Below, piece after piece: positions 26,788 through 39,572 of a stretch of DNA of 64,000 bases. Below the pieces are notes generated by a model that ran no database searches, was not told the origin of the DNA, and saw only the letters and a program-made list of their open reading frames with translations. Source of the stretch: Burkholderia latens (GTDB lineage: Bacteria; Pseudomonadota; Gammaproteobacteria; Burkholderiales; Burkholderiaceae); assembly GCF_001718795.1 (NCBI RefSeq), contig NZ_CP013435.1:186001-250000 (forward strand), in the 5' to 3' direction. The first letter of the stretch is position 1; every line of letters starts with the position of its first letter. The position numbers and the translations under genes are program-made.

Positions 26788-26819
26788 CAAAAACCCCCGC
26801 CGGTTCGGGCGGGGGTTTC
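26788..26819 (-). terminator. rho-independent terminator of the rRNA operon
   Basis: On the minus strand AACCCCCGCC pairs with GGCGGGGGTT and is followed by TTTG. It lies about 13 nt after the 5S rRNA 3' end. Confidence 0.9.
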
Positions 26820-26832
26820 TGGCTTGAGGGGA

Positions 26833-26947
26833 GCCTGACGATTACCTACTTTCACACGGGAATCCGCACTATCATCGGCGTAGAGTCGTTTCACGGTCCT
26901 GTTCGGGATGGGAAGGGGTGGGACCGACTCGCTATGGTCATCAGGCA
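26833..26947 (-). rRNA. rrf: 5S ribosomal RNA
   Basis: About 115 nt from TGCCTGATGACCATAGCG to the complementary 3' end GTAATCGTCAGGC, with the conserved CCCATCCCGAACAG loop. The terminal helix pairs TGCCTGA with TCAGGC. It lies downstream of 23S in the same transcript. Ends are good to within a few nucleotides. Confidence 0.95.
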
Positions 26948-27075
26948 AAGAGGGTTGTCCTGCTGGCATGGCCAACAGAACCAATCTGGGAAGAAGCAGT
27001 AATTTTAGGTTGTGTGTATCACACACGAGAATCCAACCGTCCGACGCGCTCTGTAGCGCGAAACAGACTTGTTAT

Positions 27076-29957
<2,882 letters not shown>

Positions 29958-30352
29958 TATAACGAGTCTGTCTCGTTACAGGTTGAGTTCTCGCGTTGTG
30001 CCGTATTCCAAGTTGATGTCGACCAGAGTTGGCGCTTTAGCGCTTACTCTGGCCCCACTCCCGTAGGGAGCCGAACATGAAGTTCGAATCATCTTGAGAT
30101 ACATCGATACAATCACAACCCGGATAGTTTTCACGTCCATCTCAAAGACGCTTCCGCTATCCAAATTACTTACTTCTTCCAGATTGTTAAAGAACGACAG
30201 CCGATATGGTGTTACTCATATCACTCTGACTGGCTCAATCGCCAATGAGTAATATTCGATTCGTTCTCTCGAACTCCATCAAACATTATCCATTGGGCTC
30301 CCTTCGGGAGTGAGATGCTCGTAAGCGCTGAAGCGCTAACGATCATCGCAAT
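29958..30352 (-). other. 23S-side internal transcribed spacer
   Basis: About 395 nt between tRNA-Ala and 23S. It contains a boxA-like element (minus GTTCTTTAACAAT, 30183-30195) about 225 nt before the 23S 5' end, and complementary stretches that could form the 23S processing stem. No gene is present. Confidence 0.8.
30183..30195 (-). promoter_or_regulatory. boxA antitermination element in the rRNA spacer
   Basis: The minus strand reads GTTCTTTAACAAT, close to the boxA consensus that binds NusB-S10 and supports antitermination across 23S. Confidence 0.7.
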
Positions 30353-30428
30353 TGGTGGAGGCAGACGGGATCGAACCGACGACCCCCTGCTTGCAAAGCA
30401 GGTGCTCTCCCAGCTGAGCTATGCCCCC
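30353..30428 (-). tRNA. tRNA-Ala (TGC anticodon)
   Basis: A 76-nt cloverleaf starting GGGGGCATAGCTCAGCTGGG, with anticodon loop TTTGCAA and encoded CCA. It is in the 16S-23S spacer after tRNA-Ile, the usual Burkholderia arrangement. Confidence 0.97.
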
Positions 30429-30469
30429 ATGAGTACAGATTTGCCTCAGGTGTGTTACCGCCAGACAAA

Positions 30470-30546
30470 TGGTGGGTCTGGTTGGATTCGAACCAACGAC
30501 CCCCGCCTTATCAAGACGGTGCTCTAACCGACTGAGCTACAGACCC
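30470..30546 (-). tRNA. tRNA-Ile (GAT anticodon)
   Basis: A 77-nt cloverleaf starting GGGTCTGTAGCTCAGTCGGT, with anticodon loop TTGATAA and encoded CCA. First tRNA after 16S in the rRNA transcript. Confidence 0.97.
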
Positions 30547-30609
30547 CTGAGTCTGTCTTTAATTTACAGCCGATAAGCGTGAGCGCTCAACTTTGCGAGA
30601 TAGCTCTGG

Positions 30610-32140
<1,531 letters not shown>

Positions 32141-32311
32141 TCAAACCTGTTACTGTTTTCGGTTCCGTTAAGAACCGGTCGCTCACTCAAAGCTGACAGG
32201 TATATGAATCACTTCATAAACCTGACTTACTTTAGTGTGAGACTCTTGATACTTTTGCTTTCTGATCCGAGGATCAGCTCGCTGCCATCAAGCGCCCACA
32301 CTTATCGGCTG

Positions 32312-32328
32312 TTAATTTTTAAAGAGCA
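32312..32328 (-). promoter_or_regulatory. boxA antitermination element in the rRNA leader
   Basis: The minus strand reads TGCTCTTTAAAAATTAA about 185 nt before 16S. It matches the boxA consensus (TGCTCTTTA) bound by NusB and S10, whose gene (rpsJ) is also in this window. Confidence 0.8.
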
Positions 32329-32388
32329 TTTCTGCAAGAAACTTGGTGTTTCCCGGCAGCGCTGCGTTTTCAGCAGCAGAGAAGCGAG

Positions 32389-32417
32389 ATTATGAACCGC
32401 CTTTCTTCGCTCGTCAA
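32389..32417 (-). promoter_or_regulatory. rRNA operon promoter
   Basis: On the minus strand, -35 TTGACG (32412-32417), a 17-nt spacer and -10 CATAAT (32389-32394) lie about 250 nt before 16S. The stretch just after the -10 box is GC-rich (CTCGC), as often seen in growth-rate-controlled promoters. Confidence 0.8.
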
Positions 32418-32598
32418 CAACTTTCTGAACTGCTTCGTTGCGACCGCGAGGGGTTCAGCTTCGTGTGCCCAGGGCCGCTACCGCAGACCCAATCGCACCG
32501 CTTCCCTTCTTCCTCCGCGCCGCGTTTCCGTTAGCGCGAAAGAGGCGTGATTCTAGGCACGCACCCGCGGCCGCGCAACCCTTTTGTGAAAATATTTT

Positions 32599-32632
32599 GA
32601 AAAAGCCCCGTGCGCTGCCGCGCACGGGGCTT
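32599..32632 (-). terminator. terminator between the SGNH hydrolase and the rRNA promoter
   Basis: On the minus strand AGCCCCGTGCGC pairs with GCGCACGGGGCT and is followed by TTTTC. It lies about 80 nt after the hydrolase stop and shields the rRNA operon from read-through. Confidence 0.88.
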
Positions 32633-32710
32633 GGCTGAACGGTTGGCGGTTCGGGGCAGTTCGTGAAACGTATCGCCTTTCGTCACGCCTTCTATATAAA
32701 TTAGGCAGCG

Positions 32711-33994
32711 TCAATTGCCACGAACTGTCGCCTGCAGTTGCTCCACCGGAACCGCGTCAGCCATCGCCGTGTAGCCGGCGTCGCTGGGGTGAATGCCGTC
32801 GCCGCTGTCATAACGGCGCTGCAGCACCGTCGGGTGTGCCGGATCGCGCAGCACCGCATCGAAGTCTACGACTCCGTCAAACCCGCCGCCGCTGCGGATC
32901 CAACGGTTCACCTCAAGCCGGATCGCCTCGCGGCCAGGCGGGAGCGCTGCCGGCGTGAGCGTCGCCCCAAAAATCTTCACACCCCGGCGATGCGCTGCCT
33001 CGATCAGCCGACGATAGCTGTCGATCAACGACGCGGCCGTGACCTGCGTATGCGGGCTGTCGCAATCGAGCCCCTTTCGTGGCGGCATCGCCGCGAAGTT
33101 GATGTCGTTGATGCCGATCAGCACGATCACCGCCTTCACGCCGGCCCGCGACAGCGCATCGCGCTCGTACCGCGACGCCAGCGACGTGCCGTAGCACGCC
33201 GAATCACTGAGCAACCGGTTGCCGCTAATCCCCAGGTTCACGACGCCCAGCGGCGCGGAGCCGGCGTCGGCCAGCCGGCGCGCGAGCGCATCCGGCCAGC
33301 GGCGGTTGCGGTTCAGGCTCGAACGCAGCCCGTCCGTAATCGAGTCGCCGATCGCTGCAACAGTCGCCCGCGCCGCACCGGCCTCGACCGCCAGTTCGGT
33401 GACCCACGCATACTGAGTAAAGCGCGTACGAAATGCGTCCGCGCCCCGATCGGCCACATGATCGCCCGGCGTCGACACGTAATTGACCTGGTTCGACACA
33501 CGGTGCCACACGGTCATCCGCTGGTTCGACCCCATCGTCAGACTGATCGCGTACGGCCGGCCGGCCGCCACATCGATCGCCACAGGGTCGCTGTCGCGCT
33601 CCTCGCCCGGCGCGAGCGTTATCGACGGCTTGCCGCCGAAGCGCACGGCAGCGCTTGCCGCATCGGCCAGAGCCGCGCCGTCCCCCGCGCGCGCGAGGCC
33701 CGCCGCGTCGATCACAAGCGGTGTGCGACCGTATGCGTTGCTCACGCGAACCCGCGCAGTGCGCCCGGATACCGTCGGGAACACGATCTGCCGGACCGTG
33801 CGCCCGGCAACGTCCGGCGCACGGTAGAGCGGCGGCGGCGCAGCCAGATCGGGAATCGGCTGCAACGCGGTCGCCCATGCGGCGACCCATCCGGCCGGCG
33901 CGCCCGACGCCGACGACGCGGCCGACGCGCCGAACGACGACAGGAATACGGACGCGCCCAATACGGCCGCGACGAAACTGCTTCGAAATGACAT
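32711..33994 (-). CDS. exported SGNH/GDSL-type hydrolase
   Basis: Predicted secreted or periplasmic esterase/lipase-like hydrolase; the natural substrate is unknown. The 427-residue product has an N-terminal signal peptide (about residues 1-26, cleavage after SASAA-like sequence), a beta-rich N-terminal half and a C-terminal SGNH domain. Block I is GDS at 216-218 (nucleophile Ser218), block II GISGNR at 255-260, block III GINDIN at 294-299 and block V DGIH at 399-402 (catalytic Asp and His). The start at 33994 is chosen because GAGGA lies 8 nt upstream and the signal peptide begins there; the frame stays open to 34162. It diverges from paaA. Confidence 0.88.
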   Translation of the reverse strand: MSFRSSFVAAVLGASVFLSSFGASAASSASGAPAGWVAAWATALQPIPDLAAPPPLYRAPDVAGRTVRQIVFPTVSGRTARVRVSNAYGRTPLVIDAAGLARAGDGAALADAASAAVRFGGKPSITLAPGEERDSDPVAIDVAAGRPYAISLTMGSNQRMTVWHRVSNQVNYVSTPGDHVADRGADAFRTRFTQYAWVTELAVEAGAARATVAAIGDSITDGLRSSLNRNRRWPDALARRLADAGSAPLGVVNLGISGNRLLSDSACYGTSLASRYERDALSRAGVKAVIVLIGINDINFAAMPPRKGLDCDSPHTQVTAASLIDSYRRLIEAAHRRGVKIFGATLTPAALPPGREAIRLEVNRWIRSGGGFDGVVDFDAVLRDPAHPTVLQRRYDSGDGIHPSDAGYTAMADAVPVEQLQATVRGN

Positions 33995-34124
33995 CGGCAA
34001 AATCCTCATCGGAAAGCGGGCATTGTGCCGCAGAAGCCGCGACTGCCACGCGCCGCCGGCGTCCGTCTCCGCCGATCTCGCCCCTCGTTTACCCGAATCA
34101 GGCCGCAAATCCGCAACAAATTTA

Positions 34125-34152
34125 TTAACCGACCGGTCGGTTGGTTTATACT
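34125..34152 (+). promoter_or_regulatory. paaA promoter
   Basis: Candidate -10 TATACT (34147-34152) and -35 TTAACC (34125-34130) are 16 nt apart, about 35 nt before the paaA start. The spacer and -35 box are covered by the palindrome at 34127-34142, so a protein bound there would block RNA polymerase. Confidence 0.55.
34127..34142. promoter_or_regulatory. 16-bp palindromic operator, likely for the TetR-type PaaR
   Basis: AACCGACCGGTCGGTT is a perfect 16-bp palindrome in the paaA/hydrolase divergent region. Its size and symmetry are typical of TetR-family operators, and a TetR gene lies at the end of the paa cluster (38967-39572). Assignment to that regulator is inferred. Confidence 0.7.
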
Positions 34153-34185
34153 TCGCAGACATTCAACCGGACGAGAACCTCCGCC

Positions 34186-35184
34186 ATGTACACGCAATCC
34201 CTCGACATCCCCGGCAACGTCGCGCCGCTCGACGCCGCAGCCGAGTCGCCCGAGCAGACGCGGTTCGACGCGGTCATGGCCGCGGACGGCAAGATCGAAC
34301 CGCAGGACTGGATGCCCGATGCCTATCGCAAGACGCTGATCCGCCAGATCTCGCAGCATGCGCACTCGGAAGTCGTCGGCATGCTGCCGGAAGGCAACTG
34401 GATTTCGCGCGCGCCGAGCCTGAAGCGCAAGGCAATCCTGCTCGCGAAAGTCCAGGACGAAGCCGGACACGGCCTCTATCTATATAGCGCGGTGGAAACG
34501 CTGGGCGTGTCGCGCGATTCGCTGATCGACGCACTGCACGCCGGCAAGGCCAAATACTCGAGCATCTTCAACTATCCGACGCCGACCTGGGCCGACGTCG
34601 GCGTGATCGGCTGGCTCGTCGACGGCGCCGCGATCATGAACCAGATCCCGCTATGCCGCTGCACGTACGGCCCGTACGCGCGCGCGATGATCCGCGTGTG
34701 CAAGGAGGAGTCGTTCCATCAGCGCCAGGGTTTCGACGCGCTCATGGCGATGATGAAAGGCACCGACGCGCAGCGCGCGATGGTTCAGCAGGCCGTGAAC
34801 CGCTGGTGGTGGCCCGTGCTGATGATGTTCGGCCCGAGTGACGCGGATTCGGTCCACAGCAATCAGTCCGCGAAATGGGGCATCAAGCGGATCTCGAACG
34901 ACGACTTGCGGCAGAAGTTCGTCGACGCGACGGTCGAGCAGGCGAAGGTGCTTGGCGTCACGCTGCCCGACCCGGATCTGAAATGGAACGCGGCGCGCGG
35001 CCATTACGACTATGGCGCGATCGACTGGGACGAATTCTGGCGCGTCGTCAATGGCGACGGTCCGTGCAACAAGGAACGTCTCGCGACCCGCGTGAAGGCG
35101 CACGACGACGGCGCGTGGGTGCGCGAAGCCGCGCTCGCGCACGAAGCGAAGCGCCGCGCCCGCGCCGAACAGCACGCCGCCTGA
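34186..35184 (+). CDS. paaA: ring-1,2-phenylacetyl-CoA epoxidase, catalytic subunit PaaA
   Basis: PaaA is the diiron subunit of the multicomponent monooxygenase that converts phenylacetyl-CoA to its ring-1,2-epoxide, the first step of aerobic phenylacetate degradation. The 332-residue product carries two carboxylate/His iron-binding motifs, DEAGH (Glu92/His95) and EESFH (Glu175/His178), in a ferritin-like helical bundle. The ATG at 34186 ([15 protein letters not shown]) gives the family N-terminus; an upstream ATG at 34141 lies within the promoter palindrome. First gene of paaABCDE, 36 nt before paaB. Expression is probably repressed through the palindrome upstream. Confidence 0.95.
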   Translation: MYTQSLDIPGNVAPLDAAAESPEQTRFDAVMAADGKIEPQDWMPDAYRKTLIRQISQHAHSEVVGMLPEGNWISRAPSLKRKAILLAKVQDEAGHGLYLYSAVETLGVSRDSLIDALHAGKAKYSSIFNYPTPTWADVGVIGWLVDGAAIMNQIPLCRCTYGPYARAMIRVCKEESFHQRQGFDALMAMMKGTDAQRAMVQQAVNRWWWPVLMMFGPSDADSVHSNQSAKWGIKRISNDDLRQKFVDATVEQAKVLGVTLPDPDLKWNAARGHYDYGAIDWDEFWRVVNGDGPCNKERLATRVKAHDDGAWVREAALAHEAKRRARAEQHAA

Positions 35185-35220
35185 GCGGCAACCATCGAAT
35201 ACAGGATTCAGGAGAGAGTG

Positions 35221-35505
35221 ATGAACAAGGAATGGCCGATCTGGGAAGTGTTCGTGCGCAGCAAGCAGGGCCTCGACCACAAGCATTGCGGCAGCCTGCA
35301 CGCGGCCGATGCGTCGATGGCGCTGCGCATGGCGCGCGACGTCTACACGCGCCGCCAGGAAGGCGTGAGCATCTGGGTGGTGCCGTCGTCGGCGATCACC
35401 GCGTCGGATCCGGCCGAGAAGGCCGAGCTGTTCGAACCGGCGGGCGACAAGATCTACCGTCACCCGACGTTCTACACGCTGCCCGACGAAGTCAACCACA
35501 TGTAA
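35221..35505 (+). CDS. paaB: phenylacetyl-CoA epoxidase subunit PaaB
   Basis: PaaB is a small subunit required for activity of the epoxidase complex, thought to help assemble or bridge PaaAC units. The 94-residue product starts MNKEWPIWEVFVRSKQGLDH. A GGAGAGA Shine-Dalgarno precedes it; a GTG directly upstream (35218) is possible but too close to that site. The family core (HCGSLHAADASMALRMARDV and YTRRQEGVSIWVVPSSAI) is present. Located between paaA and paaC (10-nt gap). Confidence 0.94.
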   Translation: MNKEWPIWEVFVRSKQGLDHKHCGSLHAADASMALRMARDVYTRRQEGVSIWVVPSSAITASDPAEKAELFEPAGDKIYRHPTFYTLPDEVNHM

Positions 35506-35515
35506 TGCCCGCGCC

Positions 35516-36319
35516 ATGACGATCACGCCCGAACACCTCTCCTACGTGCTGCGCCTCGCGGACAACGCGCTGATTCTCGGTCAGCGCAACGCCGAATGGT
35601 GCGGCCACGGCCCTGTCCTCGAGGAAGACATCGCGCTCACCAACATGAGCCTCGACCTGATCGGCCAGGCCCGCATGCTTTATACGCACGCGGCCGAACT
35701 CGAACGCCAGCTCAACGGCACGACAAAGACCGAAGACGATTACGCGTATTTCCGCACCGAACGCGAGTTCGCGAACTTCACGCTCACCGAACTGCCGCAC
35801 TACGGCCCGCTCACCGGCACCGCGCGAGCGGACAAGGACTACGCGGTGACGATCGCGCGCAACTTTCTCTACGCGGCGCTGATGCTGCACGTGTGGACCG
35901 CGCTCGAAACGTCGACGGACGCGCAACTCGCGGCGATCGCCGCGAAATCGGTGAAGGAGACCCGCTATCACGTGCAGCATGCACGCGAATGGCTGGTGCG
36001 CCTCGGCGACGGTACCGACGAATCGCATCGCCGCGCGCAGGCCGCACTCGACTACCTGATTCCGTATACGCGCGAATTCTTCGCGGCCGATGCGATCGAT
36101 GCGGCAATCGCCGAGCAAGGTATCGGCCCCGCACCGGCCGGGCTCGAAGCCGCATGGCGCGCGGACGTGGAAGACGCGCTCGCCGAAGCGACGCTCGCGC
36201 TGCCGGCGCCCGTGCAGCACATCACGACCGGCAAGCAGGGCGAGCACTCGGAGCACATGGGCTACCTGCTCGCCGAAATGCAGAGCCTCGCGCGCCAGCA
36301 TCCCGGCGCGAGCTGGTAA
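35516..36319 (+). CDS. paaC: phenylacetyl-CoA epoxidase subunit PaaC
   Basis: PaaC is the structural ferritin-like partner of PaaA; the two form the stable core of the epoxidase. The 267-residue product has helices matching the family, including HGPVLEEDIALTNMSLDLIG and KSVKETRYHVQHAREWLVRL. PaaC proteins keep the fold but not a functional diiron site. The start is 10 nt after paaB. paaD begins 25 nt downstream, so it is part of the same transcript. Confidence 0.94.
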   Translation: MTITPEHLSYVLRLADNALILGQRNAEWCGHGPVLEEDIALTNMSLDLIGQARMLYTHAAELERQLNGTTKTEDDYAYFRTEREFANFTLTELPHYGPLTGTARADKDYAVTIARNFLYAALMLHVWTALETSTDAQLAAIAAKSVKETRYHVQHAREWLVRLGDGTDESHRRAQAALDYLIPYTREFFAADAIDAAIAEQGIGPAPAGLEAAWRADVEDALAEATLALPAPVQHITTGKQGEHSEHMGYLLAEMQSLARQHPGASW

Positions 36320-36344
36320 CCGGCCGACTCAACGGAGCCCGACG

Positions 36345-36908
36345 ATGTCCGCCCAGACCGCCGCCCCCGCCAATGCCGCACCCGCCGCGCGCCGCGACGA
36401 CCCGTTGCTCGCGCGTGCGTGGGACGTGCTCGAAGCGGTGCCCGATCCTGAAATCCCGGTCGTGTCGATCCGCGAGCTCGGCATCCTGCGCGACGTCCGT
36501 CGCGCGGACGACGGCGTGCTCGAGGTCGTGATCACGCCGACCTACTCCGGCTGCCCGGCGATGTCGCAGATCGCCGAGGATATCGCCGCGGCGATGCAGG
36601 CGGCCGATCTGCCGCCGCACCGGATCGAGACAGTGCTCGCGCCGGCATGGACGACCGACTGGATCACGCAGGAAGCACGCGACAAGCTGCGTGCGTACGG
36701 CATCGCGCCGCCTGTCGGCCAGTGCGGCAGCGCCGCGCCGCGCGAAAACGTCGTGCGCTTCGTGCCGCGCCCCGTCGCCGCGCCGGTCTGCCCGCGCTGC
36801 GGCTCAGCAAACACCGAGCGTCTCGCGCAATTCGCGTCCACGGCGTGCAAGGCGCTGTATCGCTGCGTCGATTGCCGCGAACCCTTCGACTACTTCAAAC
36901 CCTATTGA
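36345..36908 (+). CDS. paaD: phenylacetate degradation protein PaaD (MIP18/SufT-type iron-sulfur assembly factor)
   Basis: PaaD is needed for epoxidase activity and is thought to help mature an iron centre of the complex, probably that of PaaE. The 187-residue product has an N-terminal DUF59/MIP18 domain (EAVPDPEIPVVSIRELGILR, and TYSGCPAMS with the conserved cysteine) and a C-terminal zinc-ribbon-like part with CPRCG and CVDC pairs (about residues 146-176). The ATG at 36345 was chosen because it gives the family N-terminus and lies in the paaC-paaE gap; the frame is open further upstream. paaE starts 2 nt after its stop. Confidence 0.93.
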   Translation: MSAQTAAPANAAPAARRDDPLLARAWDVLEAVPDPEIPVVSIRELGILRDVRRADDGVLEVVITPTYSGCPAMSQIAEDIAAAMQAADLPPHRIETVLAPAWTTDWITQEARDKLRAYGIAPPVGQCGSAAPRENVVRFVPRPVAAPVCPRCGSANTERLAQFASTACKALYRCVDCREPFDYFKPY

Positions 36909-36910
36909 TC

Positions 36911-37999
36911 ATGGCGACCCCGCAATTTCACCCGCTGCGAATCCGCGACGTGCGGCCCGAGACCGCCGACGCCGTCACCGTCTCGTTCGACGTGCCGCCG
37001 GAGCTGCGCGACGCATATCGCTTCACGCAGGGCCAGTTCGTCACGCTGAAGACCCACATCGACGGCGAGGAAACGCGCCGGTCGTATTCGATCTGCGTCG
37101 GCACGACCGACTATGACCGCGACGGCGAACTGCGGATCGGCATCAAGCGCGTGCGCGGCGGCCGCTTCTCGAATTTCGCATTCGACACGCTGAAGCCCGG
37201 TCACACGATCGACGTGATGACGCCGGACGGCCGCTTCTTCACGCACCTGAACGCCGACCACGGCAAGCAGTACGTCGCGTTCTCCGGCGGGTCGGGAATC
37301 ACGCCGGTGCTCGCGATCGTGAAGACGACGCTCGAACTCGAGCCGCGCAGCACGTTCACGCTGATCTACGGCAACCGCAGCGTCGACGCGATCATGTTCG
37401 CGGAGGAACTCGAGGATCTGAAGAACCGCTTTATGAACCGCTTCGTCTTGTATCACGTGCTGTCGGACGACCAGCAGGACGTCGAACTGTTCAACGGCGT
37501 GCTCGACCAGGCGAAATGCGCGGAATTTCTGGACACGCTCGTGCCGGCCGATGCGATCGACGAAGCGTTCATCTGCGGCCCCGCCCCGATGATGGACGCG
37601 GCCGAAGCGGCGTTGAAGGCGGCCGGCGTGCCGTCAGCGAAGGTGCACGTCGAGCGCTTCGGCACGCCGCTGCCGCAGGCCGGCGCGCCCGTCGTGGAGA
37701 TCACCGACCAGACGCCGGCCGCCGATCTCGAAATCGTGCTCGACGGCAAGAAGCGCAAGCTGCGCCTGCCTTACGAGGGCGTGAGCCTGCTCGACGTCGG
37801 CCTGCGCGCGGGCCTTGCGCTGCCGTACGCATGCAAGGGCGGCGTGTGCTGCACGTGCCGGGCGAAGGTGATCGAAGGCGAGGTGCGGATGGAGAAGAAC
37901 TACACGCTCGAGGACCATGAAGTGAAGGACGGCTTCGTGCTCACGTGCCAGTGTCATCCGATCAGCGACAAGGTCGTCGTGAGCTTCGACGAGCGTTGA
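36911..37999 (+). CDS. paaE: phenylacetyl-CoA epoxidase reductase subunit PaaE
   Basis: PaaE passes electrons from NADPH to the PaaA diiron centre. The 362-residue product has an FAD-binding domain (RRSYSICVG), an NAD(P)-binding domain (SGGSGITPVLAIVKTTL) and a C-terminal plant-type 2Fe-2S domain, CKGGVCCTC followed about 29 residues later by TCQC, i.e. the C-x4-C-x2-C-xn-C pattern. It is the last gene of the paaABCDE operon; a terminator hairpin lies about 60 nt downstream. Confidence 0.95.
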   Translation: MATPQFHPLRIRDVRPETADAVTVSFDVPPELRDAYRFTQGQFVTLKTHIDGEETRRSYSICVGTTDYDRDGELRIGIKRVRGGRFSNFAFDTLKPGHTIDVMTPDGRFFTHLNADHGKQYVAFSGGSGITPVLAIVKTTLELEPRSTFTLIYGNRSVDAIMFAEELEDLKNRFMNRFVLYHVLSDDQQDVELFNGVLDQAKCAEFLDTLVPADAIDEAFICGPAPMMDAAEAALKAAGVPSAKVHVERFGTPLPQAGAPVVEITDQTPAADLEIVLDGKKRKLRLPYEGVSLLDVGLRAGLALPYACKGGVCCTCRAKVIEGEVRMEKNYTLEDHEVKDGFVLTCQCHPISDKVVVSFDER

Positions 38000-38062
38000 G
38001 GTACGTCGCACCGGCGCGCCGCGCCGGTTTCTCGTCGTCACACATCTCGCTTACACTAGGGG

Positions 38063-38113
38063 CCGCCGGCCGGCTGGACGTTGCAACGTCCGCCCGGCCG
38101 GCGGTTTTCTTTT
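38063..38113 (+). terminator. terminator after paaABCDE
   Basis: A long inverted repeat (CCGCCGGCCGG ... CCGGCCGGCGG, with an inner GGACGTTGCAACGTCC stem) is followed by TTTTCTTTT. It separates the paa operon from the DUF1835 gene, whose start is 16 nt away. Confidence 0.88.
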
Positions 38114-38128
38114 GTTGACGACAGGCCG

Positions 38129-38950
38129 ATGAGTACCATTCACGTGATTCAGGGCGGCACTGCCGCCGCGTCGCTGCGCGAGGCGCTCGCGCAGGCCGGA
38201 CGCGACGAGCGCGTCGTAGGATTGCTCGACGATCTCGCGGTCGGACCGCTGAAGGCAGCCGACGAGACGCCCGACACGCGCGCCGCGTTCTGGCAGCGCG
38301 TGCTCGGAGACCAGATTCCCGACTGGAACGCGGAAATCGAAGCCGAGTTCGCGCGCCTCGACCAGCTCGCAATGGACACAGGGCAGGTGGTGGTGTGGCA
38401 TGCACCGAGCGTCGGCGACAAGCTGCTGCTGCGCCGCGTCGCCTATCACCTGCGCAACGTGCCGCAGCGGCTGAACGAGGTGCGGCTGTCGGCCGCCGAT
38501 CTCGACGCGGCGCAGCGCGCCGCACTGGTGCGCAGCGACCAGGCCTGTGCGACGGGAATGTTTCCGCCGGCGGCGCTTGCGCGCAAACGAGCAGTCGCCG
38601 CGCCGATCTCGGTGCTGCGCATCGGCCGCCTCGCGCTGGAATGGCAGGAGGCGAAGCACCTGAACGCCGAGCTGCGCTACTGGATCAGCAACACGATCAA
38701 GAGCGGCCACTACGCGGATCTCGATGCGCTGATCGTTGCTCACGCCGAATCGGGCTGGCAGCCCGCGCGCCGTCTCGTCGGCGCGATCATGGCCGGCGCC
38801 GATCGCGGCGGCCTCTTCGTCAGCGACTCGATCGCGTGGTGGCGCTGCCGCGAACTCGCTGCAGCGGGCCGGCTCGAGCTGCAGGACGACGCGCCGGCCG
38901 CCCTCTCTTCCACGCTGGTGCGCGCGGCAGCCGCGCCGCGCCAACGCTAA
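38129..38950 (+). CDS. DUF1835 domain-containing protein of unknown function
   Basis: The 273-residue product from ATG 38129 begins MSTIHVIQGGTAAASLREAL and shows the DUF1835 pattern: a nucleotide-binding-like start, the LLDDLAVGPL motif near residue 33, and VVWHAPSVGDKLLLRRVAYH around residues 90-109. The second half has the charged DUF3658-like region (WQEAKHLNAELRYWISNTIK). No catalytic function is established for the family as far as I know. It is cytosolic, with no signal or membrane segment. It lies between paaE and the TetR gene; 16 nt separate it from that gene, so it is likely co-transcribed with the regulator. Confidence 0.8.
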   Translation: MSTIHVIQGGTAAASLREALAQAGRDERVVGLLDDLAVGPLKAADETPDTRAAFWQRVLGDQIPDWNAEIEAEFARLDQLAMDTGQVVVWHAPSVGDKLLLRRVAYHLRNVPQRLNEVRLSAADLDAAQRAALVRSDQACATGMFPPAALARKRAVAAPISVLRIGRLALEWQEAKHLNAELRYWISNTIKSGHYADLDALIVAHAESGWQPARRLVGAIMAGADRGGLFVSDSIAWWRCRELAAAGRLELQDDAPAALSSTLVRAAAAPRQR

Positions 38951-38966
38951 CTTTCCGCATTCGACC

Positions 38967-39572
38967 ATGGCCCGTACCCGAGCGCCCGACCACGAATCCC
39001 AGCGCGAGCAGATCCTCGATCTCGCCGCAAAAAAATTCGCGCAGACGAGCTACCCGAGCACGTCGATGTCCGATCTCGCCACCGCGAGCGGCACGTCGAA
39101 GGCACGTCTCTATCACTACTACGAGAGCAAGGAAGCGATCCTGTTCGACCTGCTCGACCGCTACACGAAGCGGCTGATGCTGATCATCGCCGAGGTGGAA
39201 GGCGCGAGCCAGCGGCGCGGGCTCAGCGAGCGCGATGCGTTCGCCGAACTCGTTCGCGCGTTCCTGGCCGAGTACGAGACGTCGCATAGCCGCCACGTCG
39301 CGCTGCTCAACGACGTGAAATATCTCGAGGACGCGCAGCGAGAAATCGTGCTGGACCGCCAGCGCGACATCGTCGCGGCCTTCTCGCGCCAGCTGGCCCG
39401 CGCGTATCCGGACCGAATCTCGAAGGAGAACCAGACATCGGTCACGATGATGGTGTTCGGGATGATCAACTGGACGTTCACATGGCTCAAGCCGGGCGGC
39501 CGCCTCGGCTACCGCGACTTCGCCGAACAGGTCATCGACCTGATGGAACACGGGCTGTCGCAGCGCGCGTAA
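38967..39572 (+). CDS. paaR: TetR/AcrR-family regulator, probable phenylacetate repressor PaaR
   Basis: Predicted repressor of the paa genes that would release DNA on binding phenylacetyl-CoA, as shown for PaaR-type TetR proteins in other bacteria. The 201-residue product has an N-terminal helix-turn-helix (about residues 10-55; KKFAQTSYPSTSMSDLATAS and GTSKARLYHYYESKEAILFD) and an all-helical ligand domain. The ATG at 38967 gives a normal TetR length. Its position at the end of the paa cluster and the palindrome before paaA support the role; the name is inferred from context. Confidence 0.8.
   Translation: MARTRAPDHESQREQILDLAAKKFAQTSYPSTSMSDLATASGTSKARLYHYYESKEAILFDLLDRYTKRLMLIIAEVEGASQRRGLSERDAFAELVRAFLAEYETSHSRHVALLNDVKYLEDAQREIVLDRQRDIVAAFSRQLARAYPDRISKENQTSVTMMVFGMINWTFTWLKPGGRLGYRDFAEQVIDLMEHGLSQRA

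Larger units (their letters stand above)
32141..32598 (-). other. rRNA operon leader and promoter region
   Basis: About 460 nt upstream of 16S containing the P1 promoter and the leader boxA listed separately. No protein gene is supported. Confidence 0.8.
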
